This document shows positions 16,164-26,004 of a stretch of DNA of 64,000 nucleotides, in pieces. Where the stretch lies: contig NZ_VUAZ01000003.1 of the NCBI RefSeq assembly GCF_009296165.1, positions 87,571 to 151,570 of the forward strand, in the 5' to 3' direction. The DNA comes from Pseudomonas kitaguniensis. GTDB lineage: Bacteria > Pseudomonadota > Gammaproteobacteria > Pseudomonadales > Pseudomonadaceae. The notes beneath the pieces were generated by a model. The model had not been told where the DNA came from. It saw only the letters and a list, made by a program, of their open reading frames with translations, and did no database searches. The translations under genes were made by a program, and so were the position numbers. The first letter of the stretch is position 1; each line of letters begins with the position of its first letter.

Positions 16164-17198
16164 ATGGGAAGGAAGCCAACAAACCCTGATAGCGTCACAC
16201 GCCTCAGGAAGCGCAAGCAGCGCAGCGGGATCATCTATTACTACTACGACCTCGGCGGCTCTCCAAGAAAGGAAATCGCTCTGGGCAGCGACTACGGGCT
16301 GGCTATTGTTGAATACGCGAAGCTGGAAAAGAGCCGCACTTCGTCTGCCATGGTGCAGGCAGTACTGACGTTCGCCTATGTCGCAAAAATTTACATGGAT
16401 GAGGTGGTACCGACCAAGAGCCCGGCCACACAGAAGGACAACACTCGGGAGCTTAAGCAGCTTCTGAAATTCTTCGATGATCCACCGGCGCCTCTGGAGG
16501 CGATCGAGCCTCAACACGTCGTACAGTACCTGCGCCAGCGCGGCAAGACGGCGCCAGTGCGCGCCAATCGCGAGAAGGCGTTACTTAGCGCCATCTGGAA
16601 CTTTGCCCGCAGCAGCGGCTATACGGCCTTGGCCAACCCGTGCGCCGGCGTGAAGGGTCACAGGGAATCTGGACGAGATCAATACATCGAGGACGAGATG
16701 TTCGCCCTGGTGTACCAGCACGCCGAGCAGCCGCTGCGTGATGCACTCGATCTGTTCTACCTGACCGGCCAGCGGATAGCGGACACGCTAAAGATGGATG
16801 AGCGAGACATCCGCGACAATAGGCTGGCCGTGAAGCAAGGCAAGACGAATGCGAAAAGGAGGATTGAGATAACCGGAGAGCTGAAGGTGGTGATTGATCG
16901 AATCATGGCCAGGAAGGACGGGCACAAGATCCGCACCAGCAGGCTCATCGTTATGGATAACGGGCAGCCAATGACCAGCAGCATGTTGCGAGGGAGGTTT
17001 GACGCGGCCCGTGAGGCGGCAGGTGTTGAGAAAGGAGACTTTCAGATGCGCGATCTGCGCGCAAAAGCTGGCACCGACAAAGCAGAATCCAGCGGTGACA
17101 TCCTGGAGGCTCGCGACCAACTTGGGCACACAACTGTCGTTATGACAGAGAACTACATCCGTAAGAGGATCGGCAAAAAGGTCACGCCGACCAAGTAA
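16164..17198 (+). CDS. int: Phage tyrosine integrase
   Basis: The 344-residue recombinase has an N-terminal arm-binding region, a SAM-like core-binding domain (about 75-165) and a catalytic domain: Arg in TGQRIADTL (about 203), a Lys-containing strand KTNAKRRIEI, RDLRAKAG in the HxLR box where the usual His is Arg, LGHTT (about 321) and the nucleophile Tyr in ENYIRKR (about 330). It would integrate the phage at the tRNA-Leu site found just downstream. Confidence 0.92.
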   Translation: MGRKPTNPDSVTRLRKRKQRSGIIYYYYDLGGSPRKEIALGSDYGLAIVEYAKLEKSRTSSAMVQAVLTFAYVAKIYMDEVVPTKSPATQKDNTRELKQLLKFFDDPPAPLEAIEPQHVVQYLRQRGKTAPVRANREKALLSAIWNFARSSGYTALANPCAGVKGHRESGRDQYIEDEMFALVYQHAEQPLRDALDLFYLTGQRIADTLKMDERDIRDNRLAVKQGKTNAKRRIEITGELKVVIDRIMARKDGHKIRTSRLIVMDNGQPMTSSMLRGRFDAAREAAGVEKGDFQMRDLRAKAGTDKAESSGDILEARDQLGHTTVVMTENYIRKRIGKKVTPTK

Positions 17199-17279
17199 AT
17201 TCTGCACCGCAATAGTTTTAACCCCCTTGAAAACAAAGGGCTGCAAGCGAGGTAAAAACTACTCATAGCGGTGCAGAAT
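17199..17279. repeat. Perfect 12-bp inverted repeat between int and the attachment site
   Basis: ATTCTGCACCGC at 17199-17210 and GCGGTGCAGAAT at 17268-17279 are exact complements. A smaller hairpin (CCCTT/AAGGG) lies between them. The repeat starts at the integrase stop codon and ends about 35 bases before the tRNA fragment, so it may be an integrase arm site, an excisionase site or a large terminator. Confidence 0.6.
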
Positions 17280-17314
17280 AGACTCTAACCTGTTGTATTT
17301 AAAAGAATAAATTG

Positions 17315-17373
17315 CGGACTTAAAATCCCCCGCTCGTAAGGGCGTCCCGGTTCGATTCCGGGTTCGGGCACCA
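17315..17373 (+). other. Prophage right attachment site: 3' part of tRNA-Leu(UAA)
   Basis: From the anticodon stem (GGACTTAAAATCC, anticodon TAA) through the variable arm, the T-loop GGTTCGATTCC and the terminal CCA, this is a tRNA-Leu 3' portion. The 5' half is absent: upstream is phage sequence. This is the displaced 3' end expected after integration into a tRNA gene. The complete tRNA should stand at the other prophage end, left of the window. Confidence 0.85.
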
Positions 17374-17419
17374 TCTTTTGTTCTACTGACGGCCATAAGT
17401 GTCCGTAGAGCCCTTTAAA

Positions 17420-17442
17420 ACTCGCCCTCTGGCGAGTTTTTT
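17420..17442 (+). terminator. Rho-independent terminator downstream of the tRNA fragment
   Basis: Stem CTCGCC/GGCGAG with loop CTCT is followed by six T. It is probably the native terminator of the tRNA-Leu transcript, now separated from its promoter by the prophage. Confidence 0.85.
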
Positions 17443-17509
17443 CGTTTATAGCATTCCGTTGGCTTCCAAGTGACTCCGGCATTTTTAAGGGTAAGATTTG
17501 GGGTACAGG

Positions 17510-18100
17510 TCAGTTCGATATTAAGCCTTGATTTGTCTCAACACCGAAATCCTCCAGCAGCTTGATTGCGTTGGCTGTAGACAGGTGGCGGTTGTTCTTG
17601 TTGGTGGTGCGCAGTTTCAAAGCCGCGACCAGATCGCAATAGCGCTCTAGCTCCGCTTTTTGGAGTTTGCGTGGTTTGCCATGGTCAGCTCGATACGCTT
17701 GGCTTCCATACTGAGCCACTACTCGATACAACGAGGCACGACCGACGCCAAGCCGTCGAGCAATCTCTGTTGCGCCTGGTTTTTCTTCGGCCCGCAGGCG
17801 CTGAACTTCGGCAGAGTCAATTGAAGGTTTACGGCCCCGGTAAACGCCACGAGCTTTAGCGTCAGCAATCCCCTCAAGTTGGCGCTCACGTCGCAGGTTG
17901 GTTTCAAACTCTGCAAAAACGCCCGGCATGTCCAGGAAAGCTTTCCCTGCTGCGCTGAGCGTATCGATTGGTTGCTCAGTCGCCTTGAGACTGACTCCCC
18001 CGGTCTTTCAGTGTGTAAACGATGTCTTGAAGATCTTTGATGCTGCGTGCAAGGCGGTCAATGCGTGTAACCACTAGCGTATCGCCAGGGTATACCCATA
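17510..18100 (-). pseudogene. Broken serine recombinase (Tn3-type resolvase/invertase)
   Basis: The C-terminal frame (17510-17929) has FAEFETNLRRERQLEG, RGRKPSID and a helix-turn-helix with ATEIARRLGVGRASLYR. The preceding frame has DTLVVTRIDRLARS. The two are joined only if one base in the C-run near 17996-18001 is removed, which restores GVSLKATEQPIDT. The catalytic-Ser N-terminus is missing upstream of about 18100. It is a dead remnant of a transposon or invertible element beside the tRNA insertion site. An unusually long C-terminal extension follows the helix-turn-helix. Confidence 0.8.
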
Positions 18101-18410
18101 TAGGGCGGAACGAGCGCCCACAAAATGAGAGGCTTTGGGAAAAGTCCTGTTTACTTTCGATAGGCAACGCTCCAAGGTGCTGCCTGCAAATTACATCCTC
18201 TCGCCGAGATGACAAGAGGACAGTAGCTAAACGCCCCCATGGATCAGCATCATACAAATTTGATGGGTGACTACCCCAAATTGAAAACAGCCCTCGGAAC
18301 AGGCAGGCGGACCTTAGGGGAGGTTCCGTTCCGTTGGGCTTCAAACCCCGAACCCCAGTGACGGAATTTTCTGGGTTTGCGGCTTAAACCCCCATATTGG
18401 GATTACTGCA

Positions 18411-18743
18411 ATGCTTGAACCTGAACAACACACGCCAAAACCCGTACTGCGCAAGGTCGTAGGCTGGGTGCTGGTTTTGCCACTTCTCGCCTCGTTTGTG
18501 ACGCTGCCCTTTCCCCTCAGTTTGTTCTTGGTGCTGGGAGTGATTGCAGCGTCGGCTTATGGAGTAAGGTTTGCCGTGCGCCACGCCAGCCGACGCGTCA
18601 CCGTGTTCGCTTTGATTGTCACGGTGCTCAATGTGATTTCGCTGGTATTGATGGGTACGGCGTCAGTGCTCATGGCGCTCTACTCTATCTCCCGACTTTA
18701 CCTATATTCGCATTATGCCAATTGGCTTTACTGGAACTTCTAG
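18411..18743 (+). CDS. Small inner-membrane protein
   Basis: A 110-residue protein with three hydrophobic segments (about residues 15-35, 37-55 and 62-90) separated by RHASRR. No family is recognised. It stands between two gene remnants, so it may be a resident chromosomal gene or cargo of the lost element. Confidence 0.6.
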   Translation: MLEPEQHTPKPVLRKVVGWVLVLPLLASFVTLPFPLSLFLVLGVIAASAYGVRFAVRHASRRVTVFALIVTVLNVISLVLMGTASVLMALYSISRLYLYSHYANWLYWNF

Positions 18744-18911
18744 GCCATAGGAAATTTGACCGCAAGAAACGAACGGTCCAAACAAACGAGTGGAACTACG
18801 CCCAATGGGAGCGAATCTGTGATTTTCGATTGGATCCTTTTTCTCCATTAGATCCAGCTCTCCCCGAGCCGGAACTATTGTTGATTTCTCCTCCCCTGCC
18901 CCCGTTGCGTC

Positions 18912-19115
18912 TTGCAGCGCGTCTTGGACTACAACAGCGCGGCCGTGATTCTCGCGCACAACCACCCTTCGGGGGATGCGACACACAGTCAGACCGACAA
19001 GACGTTGACCCAACAGCTCAAGTCCCTGTTGGAACAGGCGGATGTTCGCGTCCTGGATCACTTGGGCGTCGGCAGCGGAGAGACCTTTGCGTTCGCCGAG
19101 GCTGGCTTGCTGTGA
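18912..19115 (+). pseudogene. radC: RadC/JAB-domain C-terminal fragment
   Basis: The frame contains NSAAVILAHNHPSGDATHSQTD, the metal-binding HxHPSG...D motif of RadC-type JAB domains, and ends with the normal RVLDHLGVG...LAEAGLL-like tail. The N-terminal two thirds are missing. RadC-like genes travel on genomic islands, so this is a remnant at the same insertion hot spot as the resolvase. Confidence 0.8.
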
Positions 19116-19195
19116 TAGTCGAGTGCTGACTGCGTCTTTCTAATTTTTGGGCCGGTCCAAATGACGCGCGCACTGACGTGACTGAACAGTGCTCA

Positions 19196-22100
19196 TTACG
19201 TTGAGGACATTCCTGAAGGATTCGCTGTCTCCACAGTAATACCCGCAAGATTTTTTTCGTGTGAAACTGTCAATTTCACAAATCGTCGTTGGCGCAGAGT
19301 CTCGATGACGTACAGCGTTCTTGCCAATAGCTCGTTACCTTTTTCGTAAACCTGACAACAAACAACTATTGCGAAAAGACGCTCGCCACGCTCAGCCACC
19401 GTAACGTTCTCTAACTGCTTTAAATACGAATCCTGCAAGCCACGACTGCTGATGACCGTTGGCAATTTGCCGGATCGCAAAGTAGGAGCCGCCAAATTGT
19501 CCGGCTTTGTTACGAGTTCTTTATGAAGCGCGCTGATTGTGCTGCGGTTGTAGAACACAAATGTCTTGAGGTCGCCGGTTACGTACGATTGCACAACTCG
19601 CGCAATGACATTGCTGTTGCTTCGGGTTGCCAAGCTGCTCGCGACTAGCCACGCTACCGCACTGGCTAACGCTTGAGGGTCAGGCGGGCTCGGCGGCACG
19701 AGCGTTGACAGCTTTAAGGCGTTCAGATGTTTAGTAACGCGCTCAACGTTAACGCCCTCAACTTCAATGTCCGCTTCAACCTTGAGCTGTAGCTGAGCCG
19801 CTGTTTGAGTAGCGTTATGGTGCCTCTCGAGCAAAAACTTTCTCAGCGCAGTTACCTGCGCAAACCCTATACGCTGACGCAGTTCGCTTTCCTGACTGGA
19901 TCGCAACGTCACCAGGTGGCTGACTTGCTTGAGTGAGGTTGTTTGTGTTTGTGCTGCACTCGTATCGGGGGTGGAGTTCAAACTCGTCCACAGCCTGTCA
20001 AGTTGCTTGTCAACGCTGTCTGCGAATGAAACGGGAAAGTGCGCCACGGTATAACTGGCGCTGTCCAGAAAGCGATTCCCCCCCGCGACTCCACCCCGTG
20101 CCCAGCCCCCCATGTCATCGCTGGCGGCAACCGAGGAGGTGTAGCGTTTGTATAAAAGCACACGGGTTGCATTCTTCTCTAGCGTTGCAAAACGGGACTC
20201 CCAATCTACCAAGCTGCCCGCATAGGCTCGACGCACGTTAGATGAGCCGTATTGCGGCATCGTTAGATCAACGACAATCTGTGTTCCCGACTTCTCAGCG
20301 AGCAATGCAAAGTGGTGTGCGGGTAGCTCGCTGCTCGGATGGTCAAACATCAGCACACCCAGCACCTCCACTACCCAGCCATCAGCCCCCATCACCGATT
20401 TGGCTAAGGACGATGCGTCGTAGGCATTGCCGTGAGGCCATTTGACCCAGCCTGCAATTGCCAACTGAGATTCGGAGCGTTCAAAACATCGAACGAGGTC
20501 AGCTACAAGTGGCGCCAACGCATTGGATGTCGGTTGGAAATAAAGCCCTACCGTCACCACGTCTTCGGAAAGAGGGGGAACGGGCTTATTTTTATCGGTG
20601 ATTGCGGGTATTGCCGTACGGGCGAGACCGCTAATTTGCCTGACCAATCGGCCGACAGGCGCTTTGAGACTACTGGCATCGCCAATCAACTCAGCGGCCA
20701 GAAGCAATGCCCCAAGTTTCCCTTCTTTGATGTAGCGTTCGTAATCAGTGCTGCGATCAGCATTGTTCGCCAACTCCACGCTTGACCACAGCCCGATGCT
20801 GTTGATAGTGACCTGGGTCAGGGTGTTGACAACCAAGGCACTGACTCCAAGTGTGGGCGGCAGCAAAATTGCAACTATGGCCGATACGGCTCGCAAAGCG
20901 GTCTGACGCAAGCGCAGTCTGGACGCGACGTACTGCTCTCTACTGGTAAAAACCAGGAAGTTCATGTCTGATTTTGCTTGCACAATGGCCTGCAATCGCA
21001 GCGAAGCTTCCCAGTTTGGCGTGAATTGGAAGCTCAATCTGGGCCTGACGACGAAGCGAGAGGTTGTCATAATGCGTACGCGCCATGTTCGCAGATCGTC
21101 AATCGTCAACAGCAATTGTTTTGATAAGGACAGGTGCGGCTCGATAAAGCTAAGGAGCCTTTTAAGGCAGGTATCGGAACCCTGACTTGAGTTCCAGTCA
21201 AACACCGTAGTAGCGTTTGGCAGAGCCGGATTAAGGGAAACCAGTAGCGCTGTATCTGAGCCTCTGGTCAGTGCAATAAGTGACGGGACTACTTCGTGAT
21301 TGAGCAACACCAATTGCGGGGCGAGGTCTGCGACCAGATAATCGGCCGCCACCCCACTAAACGCTGCCGATGTTGGCTGTGAGTCAACGTATAAAGCCAC
21401 CCGAGCCATCGCAATGGATTGGCAGGTGGTCGCGAATACTTTTTTGAACTCAGCTTCGCTTGAGAGTTTTTCAAGATCTTTGTAAAACTCATCAGATAGC
21501 TTGTTCCGAATCGACTTGATGACCCCGATCATCTTCTTATTGATCAGGCCACTCTTCGAATAGACGTCGATTTCGCGCTCCCAGACGCTTCTTTGCCGTT
21601 CCGGCTCTCCCAGTGCGACTTGCAGGACAGTGAAGAGTTTATGACTTTTTAAGTGGGCAGAGGCCGCGCCTGCGGCATAAACAAACCCGGTGTTGCCCTC
21701 AACGTACTTGAACACCAAGGTATCGGTGAACTGGACCTTCTCGAGGGAACCGCTGTCCAGTCCCGCACTGGCCAGACAACGTCGAATCAATTGCTCAAGG
21801 TATGGGCGAGCATCCAGCGTCTTGCCATCAGCTTGGTTCAATGCTTCCCATATACTCAGTGTCGGCACCTCGTCCAGCGTGGCTGTCGGTACACTGTCTG
21901 CTTCTATCTGGGCAGTAGGGAAGCGATGGTTTCCAGGATTCAACCACTGAGCCAGAGGTTTTTCCACGACCTTGAAATCAACGCCATTGATCTCGGAGTC
22001 ATGCCAGGCAAAGATCCGATAGCCATTGGCTGGTCGTGTAGCAACGATCGTTCCATTGTCCTGCAATATGCCGTACGCAAGACCATCGACCCGATGATTG

Positions 22101-23086
22101 ATGTAGGTTGCCACATAGAATGGCCAGTCCTGTGCTCCGTGAAACTTCGGAGGAACTGTAATAGGGTAGCGAGTGGCTATACCGGTCGAAGTGCGGACCG
22201 TGACGTCGAGTTGCTTGCTTTCCGACAAAGCCGCCGGAACACTGATATTGATTGACAGTAATTGCCATCGGTCTACCAGTGTGACGGTGATTGATGCTTC
22301 CTCTCCTGCCAAATGGCTGACCCAAATATCATGTTCGCTGGTGGCCGTCGCTACGGGGCCGGTCGTGGCTGGACACGTTGGATCATCGTCCTGCGCTGAG
22401 TTAATACGCAGAAAAGTCATCGCGCGATTGACATGAGTAGCGACAGCGCAAAGCCACTCAGCGTGGTTGGCATGCTTTTTGTAGATGCTGATATATAAGT
22501 CATCAAGAACGCTCTCGCCACGTCCTGACAATTTTATATAGATATCCTGATTGCGCAGTTTTATGCCAGCCATGGAAAGTGTCTGCGCGGACTTACTGAA
22601 TAGATGCCCCGATACTACAGACTCCTCAATGGCAGGAGGGGATCGACCTGATAATGGCGCACGCTCTAACTGCTCGCGGAGGTAATTGAATAGATTATCC
22701 TTGTTTAGCATGCTCGCGGCGCTGCTGATGAATTCGGGATAGCGAATGCGGGTCTTTAAACGACTATTGGTCATCAGTTCCTTGCTTGTCGGCCACCCGA
22801 ATGCCCCATTGATGGCCGACCAGAGGGAGTATTCTTGAACCTCATAAGCAATGAGCGAGTCTTCTGATTCATTTGTTTCGCTTTCATAAATACGAAACGC
22901 CACAGGTATCCGATAATCGCGGGTAACCAAAACTGCTTCCGTGGCGGCTATTGAAGCTGCCTCAAGAGTCTGAGTCAGCCAACTGTCGAACATATCTCCA
23001 GAGGCAATCTGTTCAAGATACCTCAGGCTAATTGACTCATTATTGCCCATAACTAATTCCACGTGTTCTTTTGTTTTATTGCACAT
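19196..23086 (-). CDS. Very large toxin-like protein (dermonecrotic toxin/DUF6543-like)
   Basis: The 1296-residue product has no signal peptide. It resembles the large single-chain toxin-like proteins of plant-associated Pseudomonas: an extended N-terminal region, a paired hydrophobic stretch near residues 735-775 (AIVAILLPPTLGVSALVVNTL), and a later region with GNAYDASSLA (near 885) and HHFALL...VVDLTMPQY (near 925). The last two resemble the His and Asp blocks of papain-like or PMT-C3-type thiol protease domains; the expected Cys in the first block is not seen, so activity is doubtful. The family assignment is tentative. It is divergent from the M3 peptidase gene. Confidence 0.5.
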   Translation of the reverse strand: MCNKTKEHVELVMGNNESISLRYLEQIASGDMFDSWLTQTLEAASIAATEAVLVTRDYRIPVAFRIYESETNESEDSLIAYEVQEYSLWSAINGAFGWPTSKELMTNSRLKTRIRYPEFISSAASMLNKDNLFNYLREQLERAPLSGRSPPAIEESVVSGHLFSKSAQTLSMAGIKLRNQDIYIKLSGRGESVLDDLYISIYKKHANHAEWLCAVATHVNRAMTFLRINSAQDDDPTCPATTGPVATATSEHDIWVSHLAGEEASITVTLVDRWQLLSINISVPAALSESKQLDVTVRTSTGIATRYPITVPPKFHGAQDWPFYVATYINHRVDGLAYGILQDNGTIVATRPANGYRIFAWHDSEINGVDFKVVEKPLAQWLNPGNHRFPTAQIEADSVPTATLDEVPTLSIWEALNQADGKTLDARPYLEQLIRRCLASAGLDSGSLEKVQFTDTLVFKYVEGNTGFVYAAGAASAHLKSHKLFTVLQVALGEPERQRSVWEREIDVYSKSGLINKKMIGVIKSIRNKLSDEFYKDLEKLSSEAEFKKVFATTCQSIAMARVALYVDSQPTSAAFSGVAADYLVADLAPQLVLLNHEVVPSLIALTRGSDTALLVSLNPALPNATTVFDWNSSQGSDTCLKRLLSFIEPHLSLSKQLLLTIDDLRTWRVRIMTTSRFVVRPRLSFQFTPNWEASLRLQAIVQAKSDMNFLVFTSREQYVASRLRLRQTALRAVSAIVAILLPPTLGVSALVVNTLTQVTINSIGLWSSVELANNADRSTDYERYIKEGKLGALLLAAELIGDASSLKAPVGRLVRQISGLARTAIPAITDKNKPVPPLSEDVVTVGLYFQPTSNALAPLVADLVRCFERSESQLAIAGWVKWPHGNAYDASSLAKSVMGADGWVVEVLGVLMFDHPSSELPAHHFALLAEKSGTQIVVDLTMPQYGSSNVRRAYAGSLVDWESRFATLEKNATRVLLYKRYTSSVAASDDMGGWARGGVAGGNRFLDSASYTVAHFPVSFADSVDKQLDRLWTSLNSTPDTSAAQTQTTSLKQVSHLVTLRSSQESELRQRIGFAQVTALRKFLLERHHNATQTAAQLQLKVEADIEVEGVNVERVTKHLNALKLSTLVPPSPPDPQALASAVAWLVASSLATRSNSNVIARVVQSYVTGDLKTFVFYNRSTISALHKELVTKPDNLAAPTLRSGKLPTVISSRGLQDSYLKQLENVTVAERGERLFAIVVCCQVYEKGNELLARTLYVIETLRQRRFVKLTVSHEKNLAGITVETANPSGMSST

Positions 23087-23315
23087 AAGATGATACGCAC
23101 CATATGAAACATAAGCCCGTCAAGCCTAACCGATCACCTTTGGATAAGGCGCAGTAATATGTACGCACCACAACCTCTACTGACAATCATTGATACAAAA
23201 GTCGGACATCTGCAGCTCATTACACAAATGTGCACCTCTCACCTCTCGGCCGTCCAAGTAGTGTCGTCTCAGGGAAACCTCACGTTTCTCACCGCCACTG
23301 TTCAAGGAAGATTTT

Positions 23316-25346
23316 ATGTACGAAAACAATCCGCTTTTGCAACCTTATGATCTGCCGCCCTTCTCAGCCATACGTACTGAACACTTAGTGCCTGCCGTGC
23401 AAACGATCATCGCTGAAAACCGCGCTGCAATCACAGCGATTATTACCAGTCAAACGCACTTCCCAACATGGGATGATCTCGTGTTGGCCGTGGATGAGTT
23501 GGACACGCGCCTGGATATCACACTTAGCATCCTCCACTTAATCGACTCGACCAACAGAGACAAGGTCTGGCATGAAGCTGTCGCCCACTGCAACAGTCTG
23601 GGCAAACACTATAAAAGTGAACAGGCGCAAAACAACACCCTCTATCAACTTTACAGACAGCTTGCAAATAGCCCGATTGCCGTCATTTTCAGCAACGACC
23701 GTAAAAATACCTTACACAAAATACTTCGCCAGTATCAGTTGGCCGGTGCTGATCTGCCTACCGAAAAGCAGTTGCAACTAAATAACCTGAACATGGAAAT
23801 CAGCGAATTACAACATGAATATCTGAATCGAATAGAGGATGCGAACAAAGCATGGAGCAAGCACATCGAAGACAGTACCTTGATAAGCGGATTACCCCGT
23901 GCGGCCCAGGCTCGAATGTACCTGGCAGCTCAATCCGCCGGTAAACCTGGCTGGTTGCTCGCCCTTTCCGAACAGTCCTATCGCGAGGTATTGACCTACG
24001 CCGACAGTCGGGCTTTGCGCCAGGAAATAATGCTGGCCTACTACACCCGTGCTTCTGACACAGGCCCTGATGCCTTGGCCATCGACAACGAGTTGGTCTT
24101 GACGCTACTGCTTGATGACCGTCACCAAAAAGCACAACTCTTGGGCTATCCCAACTTCGCCCAACTGGCGCTGGTGGATCAAATGGCGGACACGCCAGAA
24201 CAAGTCATCGCATTTTTAGACCAACACATTGAGCTGGCGCGGAGCACATTTTCCCAGGATAGGAAACAGCTGCAACATTATGCTGCGCTACATGGCATCA
24301 CTCGTCTGGAACCGTGGGATTATGACTACCTCGCGAATAAGGTTCGTCAAGACGCCGTAGGTATTTCCAATGAGACAGTGCGCGAATATTTCCCATTGGA
24401 AACGGTACTGCAACGGCTCTGCTCGTTCACAAAGCAACTATTTGGCATCGACTTGATCGAGCAAATCACCATCGATACCTGGCACCCGAACGTGCGTGCA
24501 TTTGAAGTTAGAGAGTACGCGGAACCCATCGGGTACTTGTTCATTGACCCCTATCGACGTGAGAGCGGAGCCGGTTTGGGCTCGACTTTAGGCATAAGCA
24601 ACCGCCAGATCACCGCCGAAGGTCGGCTACGAAGGCCCGTGGCGGTACTCAGTAGTCGGTTGCCGCCACCCACCGAAGTCGAACCCTGCCAACTCGATCA
24701 TTTGCAACTACGTGTCCTTCTGCATGAGTTCGGACACTGCCTGCAGCACCTGTTAACCGCTGCGCCGTATCGGATGATCTCGGGAATTGGTCAACTGAGC
24801 CATGACAGGGCGGAGTTCGTCAGTCAGGTGCTGGAGCAATTCTGCTTTGCGCCGCAATTCTTGATAGGGCTGTCGAGTCATTTCCAGACCGGAGACTCTT
24901 TGCCTGAAGATATCGCCAACAAGATTGTCCAATATATCCACACTCAAACCAGCCGGGAAACGGCCTCCCTATTACTCACCAGCCTCGTCGACTTTGAGTT
25001 ACACCGCACGTACGGCGACGGACGTACACCTCATGAGGTGTTTGTTAGCGTCAACAAAAAGATTGGGCTCTTGCAGTGGCCTGACGAGGCTCGTCCGGTC
25101 AATGGTTTCGAACAGTTGGTCAGTGATTATGGGGCCAGAATCTACTCTTATAAGTGGTCGGGCGTCCTAGCATCCCAGGCGTTTGATCGATGGAAACGAG
25201 AGGGTCTGAACAACCCCATCATCGGGACCGCGTTCCGAGAAGCCTTCATCACACCGGGTGATTCCCCCTCGCTGGAAAAATCGCTTGATCTATTCTTGAG
25301 CCATTCGCCGATGCCGACGCGACGACAAAATGGCGGCGCAGGTTAA
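23316..25346 (+). CDS. M3-family metallopeptidase (oligopeptidase A/thimet-like)
   Basis: This 676-residue protein has the family's normal length and the zinc motif HEFGH (near residue 470) followed by the third ligand in RAEFVSQVLEQF. Residues 1-20 (NPLLQPYDLPPFSAI) match the start of PrlC-type oligopeptidases. It is divergent in sequence from what I expect of housekeeping PrlC (EFVSQ for ELPSQ), so a second paralog is likely. It would cleave short peptides in the cytoplasm. AAGGAAG precedes the ATG. It is transcribed away from the 1296-residue toxin-like gene; a functional link is possible but unshown. Confidence 0.88.
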   Translation: MYENNPLLQPYDLPPFSAIRTEHLVPAVQTIIAENRAAITAIITSQTHFPTWDDLVLAVDELDTRLDITLSILHLIDSTNRDKVWHEAVAHCNSLGKHYKSEQAQNNTLYQLYRQLANSPIAVIFSNDRKNTLHKILRQYQLAGADLPTEKQLQLNNLNMEISELQHEYLNRIEDANKAWSKHIEDSTLISGLPRAAQARMYLAAQSAGKPGWLLALSEQSYREVLTYADSRALRQEIMLAYYTRASDTGPDALAIDNELVLTLLLDDRHQKAQLLGYPNFAQLALVDQMADTPEQVIAFLDQHIELARSTFSQDRKQLQHYAALHGITRLEPWDYDYLANKVRQDAVGISNETVREYFPLETVLQRLCSFTKQLFGIDLIEQITIDTWHPNVRAFEVREYAEPIGYLFIDPYRRESGAGLGSTLGISNRQITAEGRLRRPVAVLSSRLPPPTEVEPCQLDHLQLRVLLHEFGHCLQHLLTAAPYRMISGIGQLSHDRAEFVSQVLEQFCFAPQFLIGLSSHFQTGDSLPEDIANKIVQYIHTQTSRETASLLLTSLVDFELHRTYGDGRTPHEVFVSVNKKIGLLQWPDEARPVNGFEQLVSDYGARIYSYKWSGVLASQAFDRWKREGLNNPIIGTAFREAFITPGDSPSLEKSLDLFLSHSPMPTRRQNGGAG

Positions 25347-25785
25347 ATCCCTGCGCGGCTAAATGGTCATGATCCGTATGCATATCTGAATGATGCCCGC
25401 ATTCGTCCTCGCTGACATGCACGCGGCCTGTGCACGTTATTTTGAGGGTGGCGGGCTAGCATGGGGGTTAATTGATTTAAGGCCAGTCACACACCCCGTA
25501 ACCATCCGCGCGCCACGGGGTACCCTGCTAAATGTGCTCAATCAATCGTGGGGCTTCTCAATGAAGAGTTACTACATTGCCATCTTCACAAAGCCTGATT
25601 CTATAGAGCGATTTTTTTAGACTTATGACTGCCGATTCGCAGGTTTCGATTTCTTCGTGCCCTTTTTGAGCAGTAGCGTGGCTGTTAGAACTATCAATTT
25701 TTTCGGCTGACTTATTAATGCTCGCGTAAGCGAGGGTAAAACTTTTTTTTTAATAATTTTGGCATTTTAATCGTCCTTAATAGTC

Positions 25786-26004
25786 TTACTCACAGCCATA
25801 GCGTTTGTAGCTACACTCGGCGGCCTTGGTTAGCAAGTCGTTGATGTATGGAACTTGCGCGCCAGTGCCTCGGCAGATCAACGCAGCTGCCCTGTAAAAT
25901 TCTGCGGCGCTTGCCCAGTTGTAGCATTGCTCAGCCTCATAGGCTGCCCTGTACAATGCCATGCCTGTGCGTTCGGCCTTGCTGATAGTTAGTAGTTTTT
26001 TCAT
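25786..26004 (-). CDS. Small helical protein, ANR/PerC-like pattern
   Basis: The start is ATG 26004, with AGGAA upstream. The 72-residue product has the pattern of small ANR-type regulators: A..YRAAYEAEQCYNWASAAEFYRAAAL, with a Trp-Ala-Ser-Ala-Ala helix and a Cys-rich end. ANR proteins restrain AraC-type activators in enterics; assignment here is weak. Flanks are AT-rich and gene-poor. Confidence 0.4.
   Translation of the reverse strand: MKKLLTISKAERTGMALYRAAYEAEQCYNWASAAEFYRAAALICRGTGAQVPYINDLLTKAAECSYKRYGCE

Noticed and set aside
25390..25620. Plus-strand frame of 76 codons after the M3 peptidase
   Set aside because: No ribosome site, odd composition and no similarity to a known protein.
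25721..25734. Short stem-loop CTCGC/GCGAG followed by T-rich DNA
   Set aside because: The stem is only 5 bp and the T-run starts several bases later; no gene clearly ends there.
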